A stretch of 64,000 nucleotides of DNA from Sympetrum striolatum. Lineage: Eukaryota; Arthropoda; Insecta; Odonata; Libellulidae. The stretch's first letter is position 1; every line of letters starts with the position of its first letter. Below the pieces are notes generated by a model that searched no databases, was not told the origin of the DNA, and saw nothing but the letters and a program-made list of their open reading frames with translations. Shown here piece by piece: positions 34,860 to 46,300 of this stretch. The DNA lies in the NCBI GenBank assembly GCA_947579665.1, contig OX388347.1, positions 24,110,562 to 24,174,561 of the forward strand. The letters run 5' to 3'. Both the position numbers and the translations under genes were made by a program.

Positions 34860-34907
34860 CAGACAGACAGACAGACTGATAGACAAACAGACACACAGAC
34901 AGACATG
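34860..34907. repeat. (GACA)n microsatellite
   Basis: Imperfect GACAGACAGACA repeat inside the unclassified element. The second element copy has only a shortened version near 37,695-37,715. Confidence 0.8.
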
Positions 34908-34990
34908 TTCGGGAAAATAGCGAAAACGTGCTTTATGGGCCCCAAAACATCTATTTCCGTCGAAATCTGGAGGTCGAATTTTTTTGCGAA

Positions 34991-35150
34991 TACAATACTT
35001 TCAAGCTCCCGGATGTGGATTATGTGGATAGCGCGTTTGTCTTTGGTGAAAGCGGTCCCGGGTTCGATTCCTGGTGGGAGCTTATGTGAGAAATGACCTA
35101 ATCTGTCGAAGCACTTTTAACAATACTACTACTACTACTACAATACTTTC
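34991..35150. repeat. 12-bp target-site duplication of the SINE
   Basis: TACAATACTTTC at 34,991-35,002 and 35,139-35,150, identical. This indicates target-primed insertion into the older unclassified element. Confidence 0.85.
35003..35138 (+). repeat. tRNA-derived SINE, near-complete
   Basis: The head pairs AAGCTCCC at its start with GGGAGCTT about 80 nt later like an acceptor stem. It has an A box (GTGGATAGCGC) and a B box (GGTTCGATTCC), but the anticodon arm is degenerate, so it is not a tRNA gene. A body CTAATCTGTCGAAGCACTT and an (ACT)n tail follow. It is flanked by a 12-bp duplication TACAATACTTTC (34,991-35,002 and 35,139-35,150). Diverged relatives lie at 16,233 and 46,203. Confidence 0.85.
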
Positions 35151-35179
35151 TCTATACTACGTAAAGGGAGAAAGTAATA

Positions 35180-35200
35180 AATAAATAAATAAATAAATTA
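35180..35200. repeat. (AAAT)n microsatellite
   Basis: AATAAATAAATAAATAAAT tract at the end of the unclassified element. Confidence 0.75.
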
Positions 35201-35760
35201 CGCTGCCTGTTAACATCCTAATGTAAATGAGAAATATGCAATGAAAAGATTCAAACTTTGAGTTGCAAATATAGATACAGAAGTTGATCTACAAAATCTC
35301 AAATAGAATACAGATGTAATTACTGGCGGTAACCCATGGGCCAAATATAGATAAATATTCTCATTATAAATCTCCTTTTCCGTTAAAAATTTCCGAGGCC
35401 TCTTAAAAATGTTTTCCATCCCTACAGTCTCTATTCTCCTTGTTTGTAATAAAGCAATATGTCCTACTGTTTCAGTTTCCATGGGCAAAATCAGACTGAT
35501 TAAATTTCACTCCTAAATGATCGTGAATTGGAATCAGTTATTTATCATTTTAACCATAAATGATATATACTCCTAAAAATTTCCATTAAGTTCGAAATTT
35601 GAATAATTTTTGTTTTAAGTTCTAGGCGAATATGCACAAATTCTCTTTTATTAGAAAAAGATGATATTTACAGGTTACATAAATATAATTTCAATATATC
35701 AGAGAAGAACACAGCAATCTCAGTAATGAGGAGCAAAAACTGTGTTCAAAGTTCAAGAAA
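35201..35760. other. AT-rich DNA without recognised features
   Basis: No gene or element found. A 92-residue minus-strand frame (35,210-35,488) has no family resemblance. Confidence 0.5.
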
Positions 35761-35764
35761 CTGA

Positions 35765-35855
35765 CGGGAAACAAAGGCTTGCTAGACCGGGAATCGAACC
35801 CAGATCTACCTCCTGCCGAGTGGCTGCTTTTACTGATCCCGAATCCCGTTTTCTC
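35765..35855 (-). repeat. second type of tRNA-derived SINE head
   Basis: The minus strand reads GGATCAGTAAAAGCAGCCACT (A-box region), GGCAGGAGGTAGATCT, then GGGTTCGATTCCCGG, a perfect B box, and TCTAGCAAG. The head differs from that of the 35,003 family. The anticodon arm does not fold into a canonical tRNA. Confidence 0.6.
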
Positions 35856-35960
35856 TTTGGGTATTTCCTAGACACTTATCTTACCTTGCTAAGTTGTCCC
35901 AAATCCTTCTTTTTACAATTGAAGCATACTTTTATAGTGGACAATAGATAGAGTTTACGA

Positions 35961-36084
35961 GGCATTAATATTATTTGTAATTTCATAACCATTCGCAATG
36001 TATCTATGTATATGTAAAAGGGTTAAATGGAAGATGGGACTTTTAAGTCCCAATTTTGCCGAGTAAAGTCGTCAATAATAATAA
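35961..36084 (+). repeat. LINE 3'-tail-like repeat with hairpin
   Basis: Inverted copy of the repeat at 16,954-17,070: TTGTAATTTCATAACC, ATTCGCAATGTAT, GGGTTAAATGGAA, hairpin TGGGACT..AGTCCCA, GTCGTC and (AAT)n. The strong match suggests that both derive from the same active family. Confidence 0.65.
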
Positions 36085-37576
36085 TGTATTAATGCTACAA
36101 GTGAAGAACGTATATGCAGTGTAGAAAGTCCTTCAATCTAAATATACGATTTGATCAATCGTAACACTAAAAACAAGAATAGACTGAAGTTTTTCTGATG
36201 ATGACTGCCCTTTCAGTATTTGTTTAGTTTCTCTTGAAAGTTAAAGCTAGAAAATCACCGACGGTAGAAATACCACGCTCCAAATGTTGTTTCTATTTGA
36301 TGAACTAAGAAAATCTGTCTGTATTGTAACCAGCCCGAAGGATGGTTAGTACCTCATCCCCTCAAACATATGCTCATAAGAACCCGTAGAGATGAATGAG
36401 GTTTACTTGGTAGGATGAGGAGTGAGGTAGTTTACACTTACTTTCCTCGCCATGCTAGAGTGCTTTAAGTGGAACATATACAAGCAAGTGAAGCATAAGA
36501 CACTGCGACTAACACTTTTCTTAGCATTCAATAAGGATAGGACTTAATCATACCTCAGTAGCTTTCGTGTCATCGCAGCCATAATCTAGACTGACAAAAG
36601 TAAATGAAATTTTAACTTTTCTATATCCTGTGCCATAAGACTAATCAAAAATTTTCCATTCATCTGAATGTAGTAATGTAGTAGGAGCGAATTAAGAAAG
36701 TATCGATTGAAAGATCCTACTCCGAAAACTGATTACCTAAAGACCTAGAAAAGAGAAAGATCAGTGAAATAAGAAAATTTTCTCCTCGCGGTTGTGCTGA
36801 ACATATGCAGAAGATACAGGGTTAATTTATGCGAAAAGAACGTCTTCTGTTATGAAATGAAAAATACCTCCAGAACGGTTATATAGAATTCCTAAGGCGA
36901 GAATATTTGTTGTTATTTCATAACTTTGGAAATAAGTGGAAATGTCTAGTTTACTTCACTGGAAATGAAGATATGTGGATGAAATTAGGAACAAATAGAG
37001 AGGTAGATTAACGTCGTGCTTCTCAAAGCCGGAGTTATTTTGTTTCAATTTTTTAAAGGTATCATTCCCAAGGAAAAACGGACTTGAAAAAAGTCTGACA
37101 GGAATTTTCCTGGGTGCACGCCCTTATGTGCAAAGTCACCTTAACCCTTTCCTTAAAGGCATCATTAATAGGCTTATGATGTATACTCAAGGTACAACAT
37201 AATTACTCAAGGACTTGAAATCTCTTTGTTCAAGAATGAACAATTTTGTTAAAATAAGCAAAAAACACTTCGTCCACCGTTGAGAAAACAGCAGATTCGA
37301 TTTTGAGGTACTATCTCATCATCAGATTTCTTATAGCTACAACAAGCCTGCTGTTGGGTTATAATAACTATGGAGAATATTTGAAAAATGTGCAGAAAGG
37401 AGGCATTACTTGAAATATACGAGTATTTGTCAATTTTACAGTTTTTACTTACATTTTTCTACTTGCGAATTCAAAGAATTACATTGGCAGGTAGTTTTTT
37501 CCCATTCTCAGCTTTCGAACATGCATTGTAATTTGGAAAAGCCAGCCTGATCTTTAAATGGAAAATTACTTTGTCA
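36085..37576. other. AT-rich DNA without a gene
   Basis: Nothing clear. Around 36,340-36,440 there are repeated GGATGAGG/CCTCATCC strings in both orientations that could be a decayed SINE. The 17-bp string at 37,105-37,121 recurs inverted at 44,128-44,144. Confidence 0.45.
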
Positions 37577-38258
37577 CTTTCTCCCTATACGTAGTATAGA
37601 GAAAGTATTGTATTCGCAAAAAAATCGACCTCCAGATTTCGACGGAAATAGATGTTTTGGGGCCGATAGAGCTCGTTTTCGCTATTTTCCCGAACATGTC
37701 TGTTTGTGTGTCTATGGTAAAAAAGTTTGTGTGCGCTCTATCTTAAAATTAATTCTCCGATCATTTCCAAACTTCATATTTAGTATTTTCCTAACAATGC
37801 CAAAAGTTGATTAGTTTTTGATAAATATCGCTTAACCGGAAGTTACGGTTTATCCGGAACAAAATTTTGTTTCTTAAATATCTCTGTAAGAATGCAATAT
37901 AGGTATATACATTTACACACAAAAGTTGTAGATAATGTACTTTACTACAACTTTTGTATGAAACATTTCTTCGTAACACTGATTGTTTAGGAGTTATTCT
38001 TCAATAATGGTTAACCGGAAGTTGTTGTTTATCCAGAAATGGAGGTTTTTCATACATATCTCTGTCAAAATGCAATGTAGGTATATACAATTATATACCA
38101 AAGTTATAGATAATGTATTTTACTACAACTTTTGTATGAAACATTGTCCTGTAACACTCATTGTTTTGGAATTATTTATATATATATATTACCGGCATAG
38201 GCTTCTGTTTTCAATAAATATGGAGAAAGTCATGTGTTGGCCACATCAGATTTTTGTA
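37577..38258 (+). mobile_element. unclassified element, copy 2 (inverted, uninterrupted)
   Basis: Begins with a terminal hairpin ACTTTCTCCCTATAC-GTA-GTATAGAGAAAGT (one bulged base), then TCGACCTCCAGATTTCGACGG, CTATTTTCCCGAACATG, two tandem units of about 176 bp and the end GGAGAAAGTCATG followed by GGCCACATCAGATTT. It is the mirror image of the copy at 34,328-35,200 without the SINE, so it shows the pre-insertion state. No protein was recognised. Confidence 0.65.
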
Positions 38259-41200
38259 GATATTATACTAAAACGAAATGTCGAAAAATTTTAAACTATA
38301 GACTTAACTCTTTTCCATGATTTTTACAAAAATGTGCACATTCTCTTACTTTTGTATGTAATGGACTTCCCCTCGGTAATGCCTTTGGCAAATTATTTCG
38401 TGTTTTACTAAAGATACATATTTCAAAGCGAAGTATCGAATGCAATAAAGGGAGGATCGTATGAGTTATTGCACATTCACCTTAGTAGAATGCAGTTCCC
38501 ATGGATTTGCAATAAGATTTTGTTAATAGCAGTAATTTATATCGATTTTCTTCAATTACATTTAATACATCAGGAAACGAAATGAATCCTTCTTTCCTGA
38601 AGGATTGTTTATTCGACTGTTTGAATGATCATAAATTGTTTGATTGACATTTTCATGTTATAATAACTGGTCACTTGTAGTTCCAGGTTCGTACACATTA
38701 ATTTAAAGATGTCGATCTCTTTCGAAATGGATAAATTATAAATAATCGTTGAAATATCGTGAGTAGTTAGGAGTTACTAATTACGACTTGATTTTGGTGA
38801 AATATGAAAAATCGAAGAACTAAGTGTTATAGTATCAGCAGTTAGAAATAAATTGTGAGGTATTCGTACAAAAACTAGAAAGCTTTTATTCAGGAAAAGG
38901 AAACATACTTTTTGGGATATCTGTCACATATATTTGCGCTCTCATAGATTTGGACATATTTATTTTATAAGTTATCTCATACTTTTTATAGTATCATATA
39001 GGTTGTGTGGAGTAATCCATTCTAGGGCACGTTTTCAGTCATCGTACTCGCAAATTCTACCCCGAAGTAGTGCGGGAATTCCCTTGATTACTAGTGACAT
39101 CTCGCCATGCAGAATGGAACTATTTGCGGCACCGCTTTGCCATCGGTTCCACTAAGCCGTAGGAAAGAGGCGAAGGGCCGAGTTGTGGTCACCTCCTGCG
39201 AGGATAAGGGTAAGGGATGATGCGAGTACCCTTTTTTTAATACGACCCCTTCTGAGGATAGACAGCTAGTTATTCCATACGAGACCTCTTCTTAACCCCT
39301 TCTCTAAGGATGCGAGTGCCTCATCGATCCTTACCGACTCAAAGGGACGATGACAATTAAGGAACTATATTCATGGAACATTGGTTAACTTCTGTAGAGA
39401 CTTGCTATTCAGTTTTGATTTAATTAGATTTAATTTAATAGAATAAAAACAACGAGTAAGGAAATAAGGAATGAAAAGACTGAAACTATATTAAAAATTA
39501 TATTATGGTATGCTAACATTTGATTAGTTCCAACGTCCTAATTTTCCCAAAATAGTATGCTAACGCAATGTTTAATTCAAATGAAATTTAACAAATTTAT
39601 TTACGTAATCAAATATGTTACCGCAAAAATTAAAAATAGCTATAGAGATGTAATTGTGTTTCATCTGTTTCAGTAAGATAATCCCAAATGATTAACCACA
39701 GTGGTTGAGTTATTACTTATTTTCCATCATAGTTTTTTTCTAGAATATTCCACGGAGGATTACTCCTCGATGGAGGATGGCGAGAAAAATTTCTAGAATC
39801 CATTGCATGGATGATGGGTGTATTTCATGACGATGATTAAGATGAATCAACGAACGTCATTAGGATATAGCTTGAATTAATTTTACACCACTCAAGAATA
39901 AGGAAACAGTTTCGGATGATTCAACTTATTATAAAAGAAAACTGACAAATATTACGTTAAATTTTATGCTAGCATACTCAGGAGGTAAGGAACTTTGATG
40001 TGATTGTATATAAATTTCTGCGGAATTTCTTCAAAAGAAAATGCCTAACAGTTTAATTGATGTAACGGTTATGTAGTATCTCGCTGTATTAAAACAAATT
40101 GAAAAAATATATAGCTGAAATCGCTGTTTAAGTGATTTGAATTGCGTTATTTCTATCAAGTGTCCATTCCTCGAATTGTCAATGAAATATACAGCATATC
40201 TGGTAAATAACAAAAGGTGTTTTCATTTGTTGATTACGAAAGTACGGGTGCTGGAACTCCTACGTAGTTGGCGGTTTTGCCCGCTTGAGGTCCTGGTTGG
40301 GACCATCCAGTTCGCCCTTCCGCCACAGATGTCGTAGAAGTCCCTAAAACATCTCTTGCACATTTGATTTATTTTTCACCATTATTCTCGCTAAGGCATC
40401 AAATAAGGAAGTACAATATTCACAGTTTTATTTAAAAAACGTAGATTATTACGAAATCTTTTCCAAATGAATTGAAAAGTTTAGTGGTATAAATTTTGCT
40501 ACCCCATATTTGCTACCAAACATTTTGAGTAGTTACCCAATTAATTGGCTTCATGGATTACAGTTTAATTCATGCTTAGTTTATGCTCAGTTATTTATGC
40601 ATAATATTTATCGAAAAACTGTTATTTATTTAATGCTTGTATATCACTATTTCAATTACGTTGCGGGTCTGCTGATTCTCCAAAAGAGTACGAACTAACG
40701 ACTTAATGCACAATTCCCTTGTTTCCTTTTAAAATATATCAGGGTGTACGCAATTGTAAGTTATTGTAGTTCGTTAACTTCCTTTTTGGTAGGATCCGTT
40801 TTGAATGAAATACAGTTAAATTAAGAAAGCTAAATGTGAGTTAGTAAGTGATTGATTGAACTTTAAGTCTCAACAGTGGAAGAAAATTAATGAAACCACT
40901 CGAAGCCAAGGCTGTGTTATAAACGTAGAGTATGTCTTGATAATTTCACATTAATTTATAGAACATTTTAATCCGAAGAAAGAAATTTTGAATTTTCTGA
41001 AATAGTCAATTTTTTCCGAGGAATTTTGCTTTGCAGAAGATTTGTATTGACAGGTGCATTGCACAATAGTTTTGAAATGGCGCAATTATTAACGATTTGA
41101 GCGTAATTTAAGCTAATGCTCTCAAGTTAAGGATACATCAGGTTAAGGATCAGGTTGGAAGATATTCTCTGGCTGATGAATACTCAAGAACAATTTTTGA

Positions 41201-44200
41201 GAAGAAAAATTGGTGTTGTTGGACACATTGAAATATTTGAAGTAATCACTCGTAAATTCTATTAAGAAGAACTTCCGAATTTTGTGGGTTCTTTGGCTGA
41301 AGGAGTGATTAAAAAGTCAATTGATATTGGTTCTTAGCGCTTTTTATACCCTATATTGGAGAATGCATAAGATGCCCCGCAAAGAGGCGTTTTATTCGTG
41401 GGTTGGATAAAATACAGTGAAGGGCATTGAAATATAAATGAATATCTTTGATAAATTAGTAATTGTTACCAAGATGCATAAAAAACATGCTTCCCTTGTC
41501 ATAGTAGAAAAATGAGGTTCATATGCCAAGTAGTGTGTATATACAGATAATACTTTGAATTTATTTTTGTTGATGTTAGAAGGCCGTTGTAAAAAACTCG
41601 ATTGAAATCATCCAACAAATATAAGCTTTAATCTCAAAACTAAATCTGTAATTAGCTAAATTATGAGGATTTTAGAAAAAGATAACTGCAATATTTAATT
41701 GTAGATGCATTTATAATAAAATGCATGTGGAAATTCAAATTTAGTATTTATCTCTTAATGTTCCAAACAAAAGTATGCCACGAAGCATTAATTGTATACC
41801 AAGGAGTTAAAAATCTCTTCTTATTCAAACAGGATCAGAAGTTGGTGAGACTGATTATTTTTGGTATCATTTCCTATTGAGCTTATTCCACAGCAGGCAA
41901 GGAAATACAAAATTTTGTGAAAATGGAAAACAAGTTTCTAATTAGGGAAAGACATTTCACTATTTAGTACGTCAGTGGGAAATGCAATTTTAGTTCTAAT
42001 TCCTTCTAAAGGAAATTTCCTAATAAGTGGAGAAAATGACTAGGCCCTAGGATATTACCTCATAAGGATGAATAGCATTCAAAGAATAGGGTTAAAGATG
42101 ACTCAATATGTATGAGGAAAGAGAGTGTCATAGAAATAACAGTGATTATACGTACCTATACAAGGATTACTAATTATTGATTGGTAGGTGAATTAATGCT
42201 AGATTTACTTAAAAGAGTTTCATAATATAATGGTTTTAATTGATAAAATTGCGTTAATTGCCGCCAAAACTTGTAATTTGAAGCACCTTTATAACGGAGA
42301 GATAAGCTTATCATTGCTTTGGGGGTTTATAATTAGGAATCTGGCATGGAATCATTGAGTACTGTCGGTTTACTCGATCAACACTTTTTAACGTCTTTTA
42401 GATGAGAGGAATCCTTACTCTTGCATTATGCTGTTGAATTGCTGTCTTTCTCATCGAAAATAACTTGACATAAATAAATATCGCTTTGCGTTTTTGGAAA
42501 TCCATTAAAATGATGGTTACTTTTTCAAAACGTTTTTTATCAGCTACCATTAGTAAGATCATAACTGAAAACTGTATCTGTATTGACTGATAATTTAAAT
42601 ATAAAAAAATTGCAATGACGATCTTATCTTTTCTTCGATTTTTCTGCTTCATACCTTTCTGTAGAAAATCGATTGCTGATATGTACGTAACAATACTCGC
42701 TGTAAGACGTTTGGGTGGAAAAAAATTAGTCTACCTCTTTTTGCAGATGTATTGAATATCCACAATTATTGTATACGAGACTATGTCTATAATTCAACAT
42801 CAAACTGAAACAGAACAGAAAAAAATAGCATTTTATATACAGTGATATTTTCTTACGCGACCTTATGAAAGAAGATTAGTCATTTTGCGTATAAAGCTGA
42901 CAAATACAAATTTAAATGAAGAATGTTTCGAAAGTTGACCATAATTCATGCTTGGATAAATATTCAGCTATAAAAAATATTTTCTTCCGTTCTTGCATCC
43001 TATTAAAAGAGAGTAATAGTTAATTTCGTTTTTTCATGCATTTCATGGTTTGGCAACGTAGTTGAAATAACGTTTCGTTTAACGAGCATGATTACTAAAC
43101 GAATAGTCTTCATTAGCCACGGTATCTTTGTGTTTAATCTTAGGCACGTAGTCATTAAAATAAAAATTACATATTACAGGGATTTTCTTGCACAATGACA
43201 TATTCTCAGCTTAAAGAAGAGTTTTAGTTATGAAGTTAAATAAACATGAGCTGTTCATTGTAGAATTTAGTGAATAAAACTATTCAAAATCGAAGAGTAA
43301 TACTAAAATAGTTTTTATATACATATTTGTAGAATTATAACAAAAATTAGTCCACGATTTTCCTTGTTAATGATTAAAATCTATCAATATTAATGGAATA
43401 TATGTACCGAAATTTGGATATTTAGGCGTACACCTCTTTGGGCGAATTTTAACACCTTTCACCTACCTATATTCATTAATATGCATATTAATGAATTATG
43501 AAATTTCCTCAACTCTCAATGGCAAAGATTCCACTTTCTGAGTCTTTTTTATTCATCTGTTTTTAATGTTAATTTTTTAATGAAGTAGCGTTGCATTTCC
43601 ATGTAAATATCAATTTTATCAGTCCATTAAGTAGATTCATACTTACAGGTATAATCTACGCGAAAATTTGTTGGATATGGATAAATGATGGATAAGTTAT
43701 AATTAAAGGTTCTGGATAGAGGATTATTTGTTTAAACGTAAATATCGACACCATATGTGATGTTAGTTGTGACGAGGAAGAACGTGATGGAGAATTTTCA
43801 CGTTTACCAATACCAGAGATGAAAATGTTTCAGTCCGCAAAATTTTGATGTAAAATTTTGTACAACTTTATACTATAAATGCATATTCTGATAGCGAACG
43901 CTAAAATCTCATTTGGGCTTCAAAATGTCTCTGTGAAGGAAGCTTGTACTTTTTTCTATTCCTATCAAAGCGTTCACCCGAAGTGAATGAAGTTCAATTT
44001 CTCATATTGCAACGCAGATTTGATTCGCGTAGTGCAACATTTTTTATGAAACTCTTGCCTTACAGTTACTTAATTTATTATATTATTTAATTTAAGGGAA
44101 TTGGTTAGGGTATATTATTACGAGAGAGCGTGCACCCAGGAAAAATTATTTTATGCACCTTATTTTCTTCGATATTGCTCGTCTCCAGTTATAAAAATGG

Positions 44201-46202
44201 AACTACACTTTTTTCGAATTTTCAATTTTGGATTTACGATTTTAGATTCAACCTCCATTAATTTATATCACTTCGAGTAACGTATAGACTCACCATAAAA
44301 TTCAAAGACGAAAAAAGTGATTGATTACTGGAAGGCTAGTGAGACTGACAGAAAGAGGTTAAATTCTTTCTTCTGCTCTTTTTAATTTTCAAAATTCAAG
44401 TCTTTATTCTTTCACTGATTTTTCCCCTCATAATAATAACCGGAAGACATGCAAATAATTTTGATTATTATTCATCCGACTAATTGAATAATTTTATTTA
44501 TGATTGCTTATGATGGAATAACTTTACATAAAGGCCGATTTGACCCAGCAGTATTATCAATTTCCATCACGGATTCATTTCATCCAATTTGTACACAAAT
44601 TAGGCACTAAATAAATAATAGTATTTTAAAGCAAATCACAGCATCGCACATGATGAGACTTATCCTCGCGCTTTTTAAAGAAAACGGGAATCTGGTGAGC
44701 ATTTATTTGGCTAGAAGTTGCTCATTCACGATTGTCATAATTTTTGCACAAGTACATGATTTTGTTATGATAAACTTCGACTACTTTCACGAAAAGTTAA
44801 ATTTTGAAATTTACTTGTTAAATGAAATTTATTGGAGTATGGTTAAATGAAAGGTATGCAGTAGATGACACGTTTATGCCGTAAGACACATGTGTTCCTC
44901 GTAATTCTTTTTCCTCTTCCTGGCATTTGCTTTTTTTGCTTTCCGAATGACTTGTCTGCTAATCGTACATACATCGTGACATTTTCAGAGCGTCTAATTC
45001 TCGATTTCTGCGAGAAGCGACGAGATACTCATTAATTTTGCCCGTGCGTTCTTAATATCTTGAGGGAATGACGCTGCTAATCTCGCTTTAATGCACTTGA
45101 GTGAAGTTCCAGACAAGGCATTGTCACTTACCTCCGATGTACACGCAGTCTCTTATCGCTCCGGAGCTCAAGAGCATGCAAATCGATTATTCCTTTGATG
45201 CACGTCCCTTGCGTGCAATTTAGACACCTTATTTGTCCAAATTTCAAGTGCAAGCGAGAATAATGCCTGTTCAACATAGACTGAAGGAAATTACAATGAT
45301 TATCAAAATAATTTTAATGTTTAGTTTTTTTATGCCTTGTTCTATGATAATGAAAATTATTCTATGTGAAGATATGTTGGCTCCAATTTATCTTAACTTT
45401 ATCCGTCTACACTTGAATATTATTCGTCAAAATTGAGAAAGAAAGTAATTCCAAATCTTTGGATTAGTATTATAGATTAGACTTTTATAACCAATTTTCT
45501 TTCTTCGTATTTTTATCTCTGGAGTTTGACTCTACTGCACTTAATGCTTTCTAAAAAGGTTGCAATGCCGCCTTTTCAGAAAAACGAGTCACTTTAACAT
45601 AATATTTTGAAGAAAATATGGATGATGATATTTCTAATTTCCTCCTATAAATTCACTTACATTTTCCATCAGCTTATCATTGGTACAGCAGTTCTGAGGA
45701 TAATTATTTTTAATAAACGAAGGCTTTGTTTCAATAGTATATGGTAAGTGAAAGAGATATCGAAAGCTCTACACAGTTTGGTGAATTTTATTTACGTGAC
45801 AACTAAGATTAAATTAATCATACATAAATAAAAATTATACATTTGAGTGTTGAATTAAATTGCTAAAATGAGATTAGAGGAATCGGTTTCGAAAGTAGAG
45901 AAAGGAAAATATTTATTCTAGTGAACGCATTAATTGAACGCGCAATTTTTTTCTTATGTTTGGTAGTGGGCATTAATTTAAGATACACATAAATTTTATT
46001 ATAAATCGTGTAATGAATTATGTAAAAGAAGAACATATTTACGATGAATTATCAAAACCACTTATGTAAAATGAGATTTCTCTTGCTTAAAATTAGGAAA
46101 CGGAAGCGTAGGTAAGATTGCTATCCAATTGCTCACGAGCAAAAGATTTGAATTGAATTGATTGAATAAAGGGGAAAATAAATACTATTTTTTAATTTGT
46201 CA
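38259..46202. other. long AT-rich desert
   Basis: About 8 kb without a recognisable gene. Three more balanced patches stand out: 39,020-39,360 (with repeated CCCCTTCT and GGATGCGAGT strings), 40,240-40,345, and 44,960-45,235 (separate entry). Many short AT hairpins occur. No element ends were identified. Confidence 0.5.
44960..45235. promoter_or_regulatory. balanced segment with POU and TCF-like motifs
   Basis: In an otherwise very AT-rich area, this 275-bp segment has about even composition. It contains ATGCAAAT (45,176-45,183), the POU octamer, 10 bp before CTTTGATG (45,193-45,200), a TCF/LEF-like site. On the minus strand GGAG|GTAAGTG at 45,125-45,134 is a good splice donor preceded by a short frame from an ATG at 45,177. 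It could be an enhancer or a small exon; neither is established. Confidence 0.25.
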
Positions 46203-46300
46203 GGTGTTTATCTTGTTTGTCTTTAATGAAGACGGTCCTGGTTTCGATTCCTAGTGGGGAACAGTCAGATCATTCCAAAATTTGTACTTTTAATGAAAAG
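46203..46300 (+). repeat. diverged SINE copy
   Basis: TTGTTTGTCTTTAATGAA, GGTCCTGGTTTCGATTCC and AGTGGGGAA align with the B-box half and acceptor of the 35,003 SINE. ATTTGTACTTTTAATG matches its body end. The A-box half is missing or decayed. Confidence 0.6.

Larger units (their letters stand above)
34328..35200 (-). mobile_element. unclassified element, copy 1 (split by a SINE)
   Basis: Matches the inverted copy at 37,577-38,258 over its length. Starting from AAATCTGATGTGGCCAACAC, it holds ACTTTCTCC, two tandem units of about 176 bp (from 34,398 and 34,574; each with an AACTCC..AGTGTTAC start and a CCGGTTA/CCAGTTA end), a (GACA)n microsatellite, GGCCCCAAAACATCTATTTCC, GAAATCTGGAGGTCGA, and a terminal hairpin ACTTTCTCTATAC..GGGAGAAAGT. 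It has no coding capacity that I can recognise. The SINE at 35,003-35,138 interrupts it just before the terminal hairpin. The superfamily is unknown; strand is set by the orientation of the terminal hairpin and is arbitrary. Confidence 0.65.

Noticed and set aside
35003..35082. Candidate tRNA gene
   Set aside because: A and B boxes and acceptor pairing are present, but the anticodon arm does not fold and the sequence continues into a SINE body with an (ACT)n tail and target duplication.
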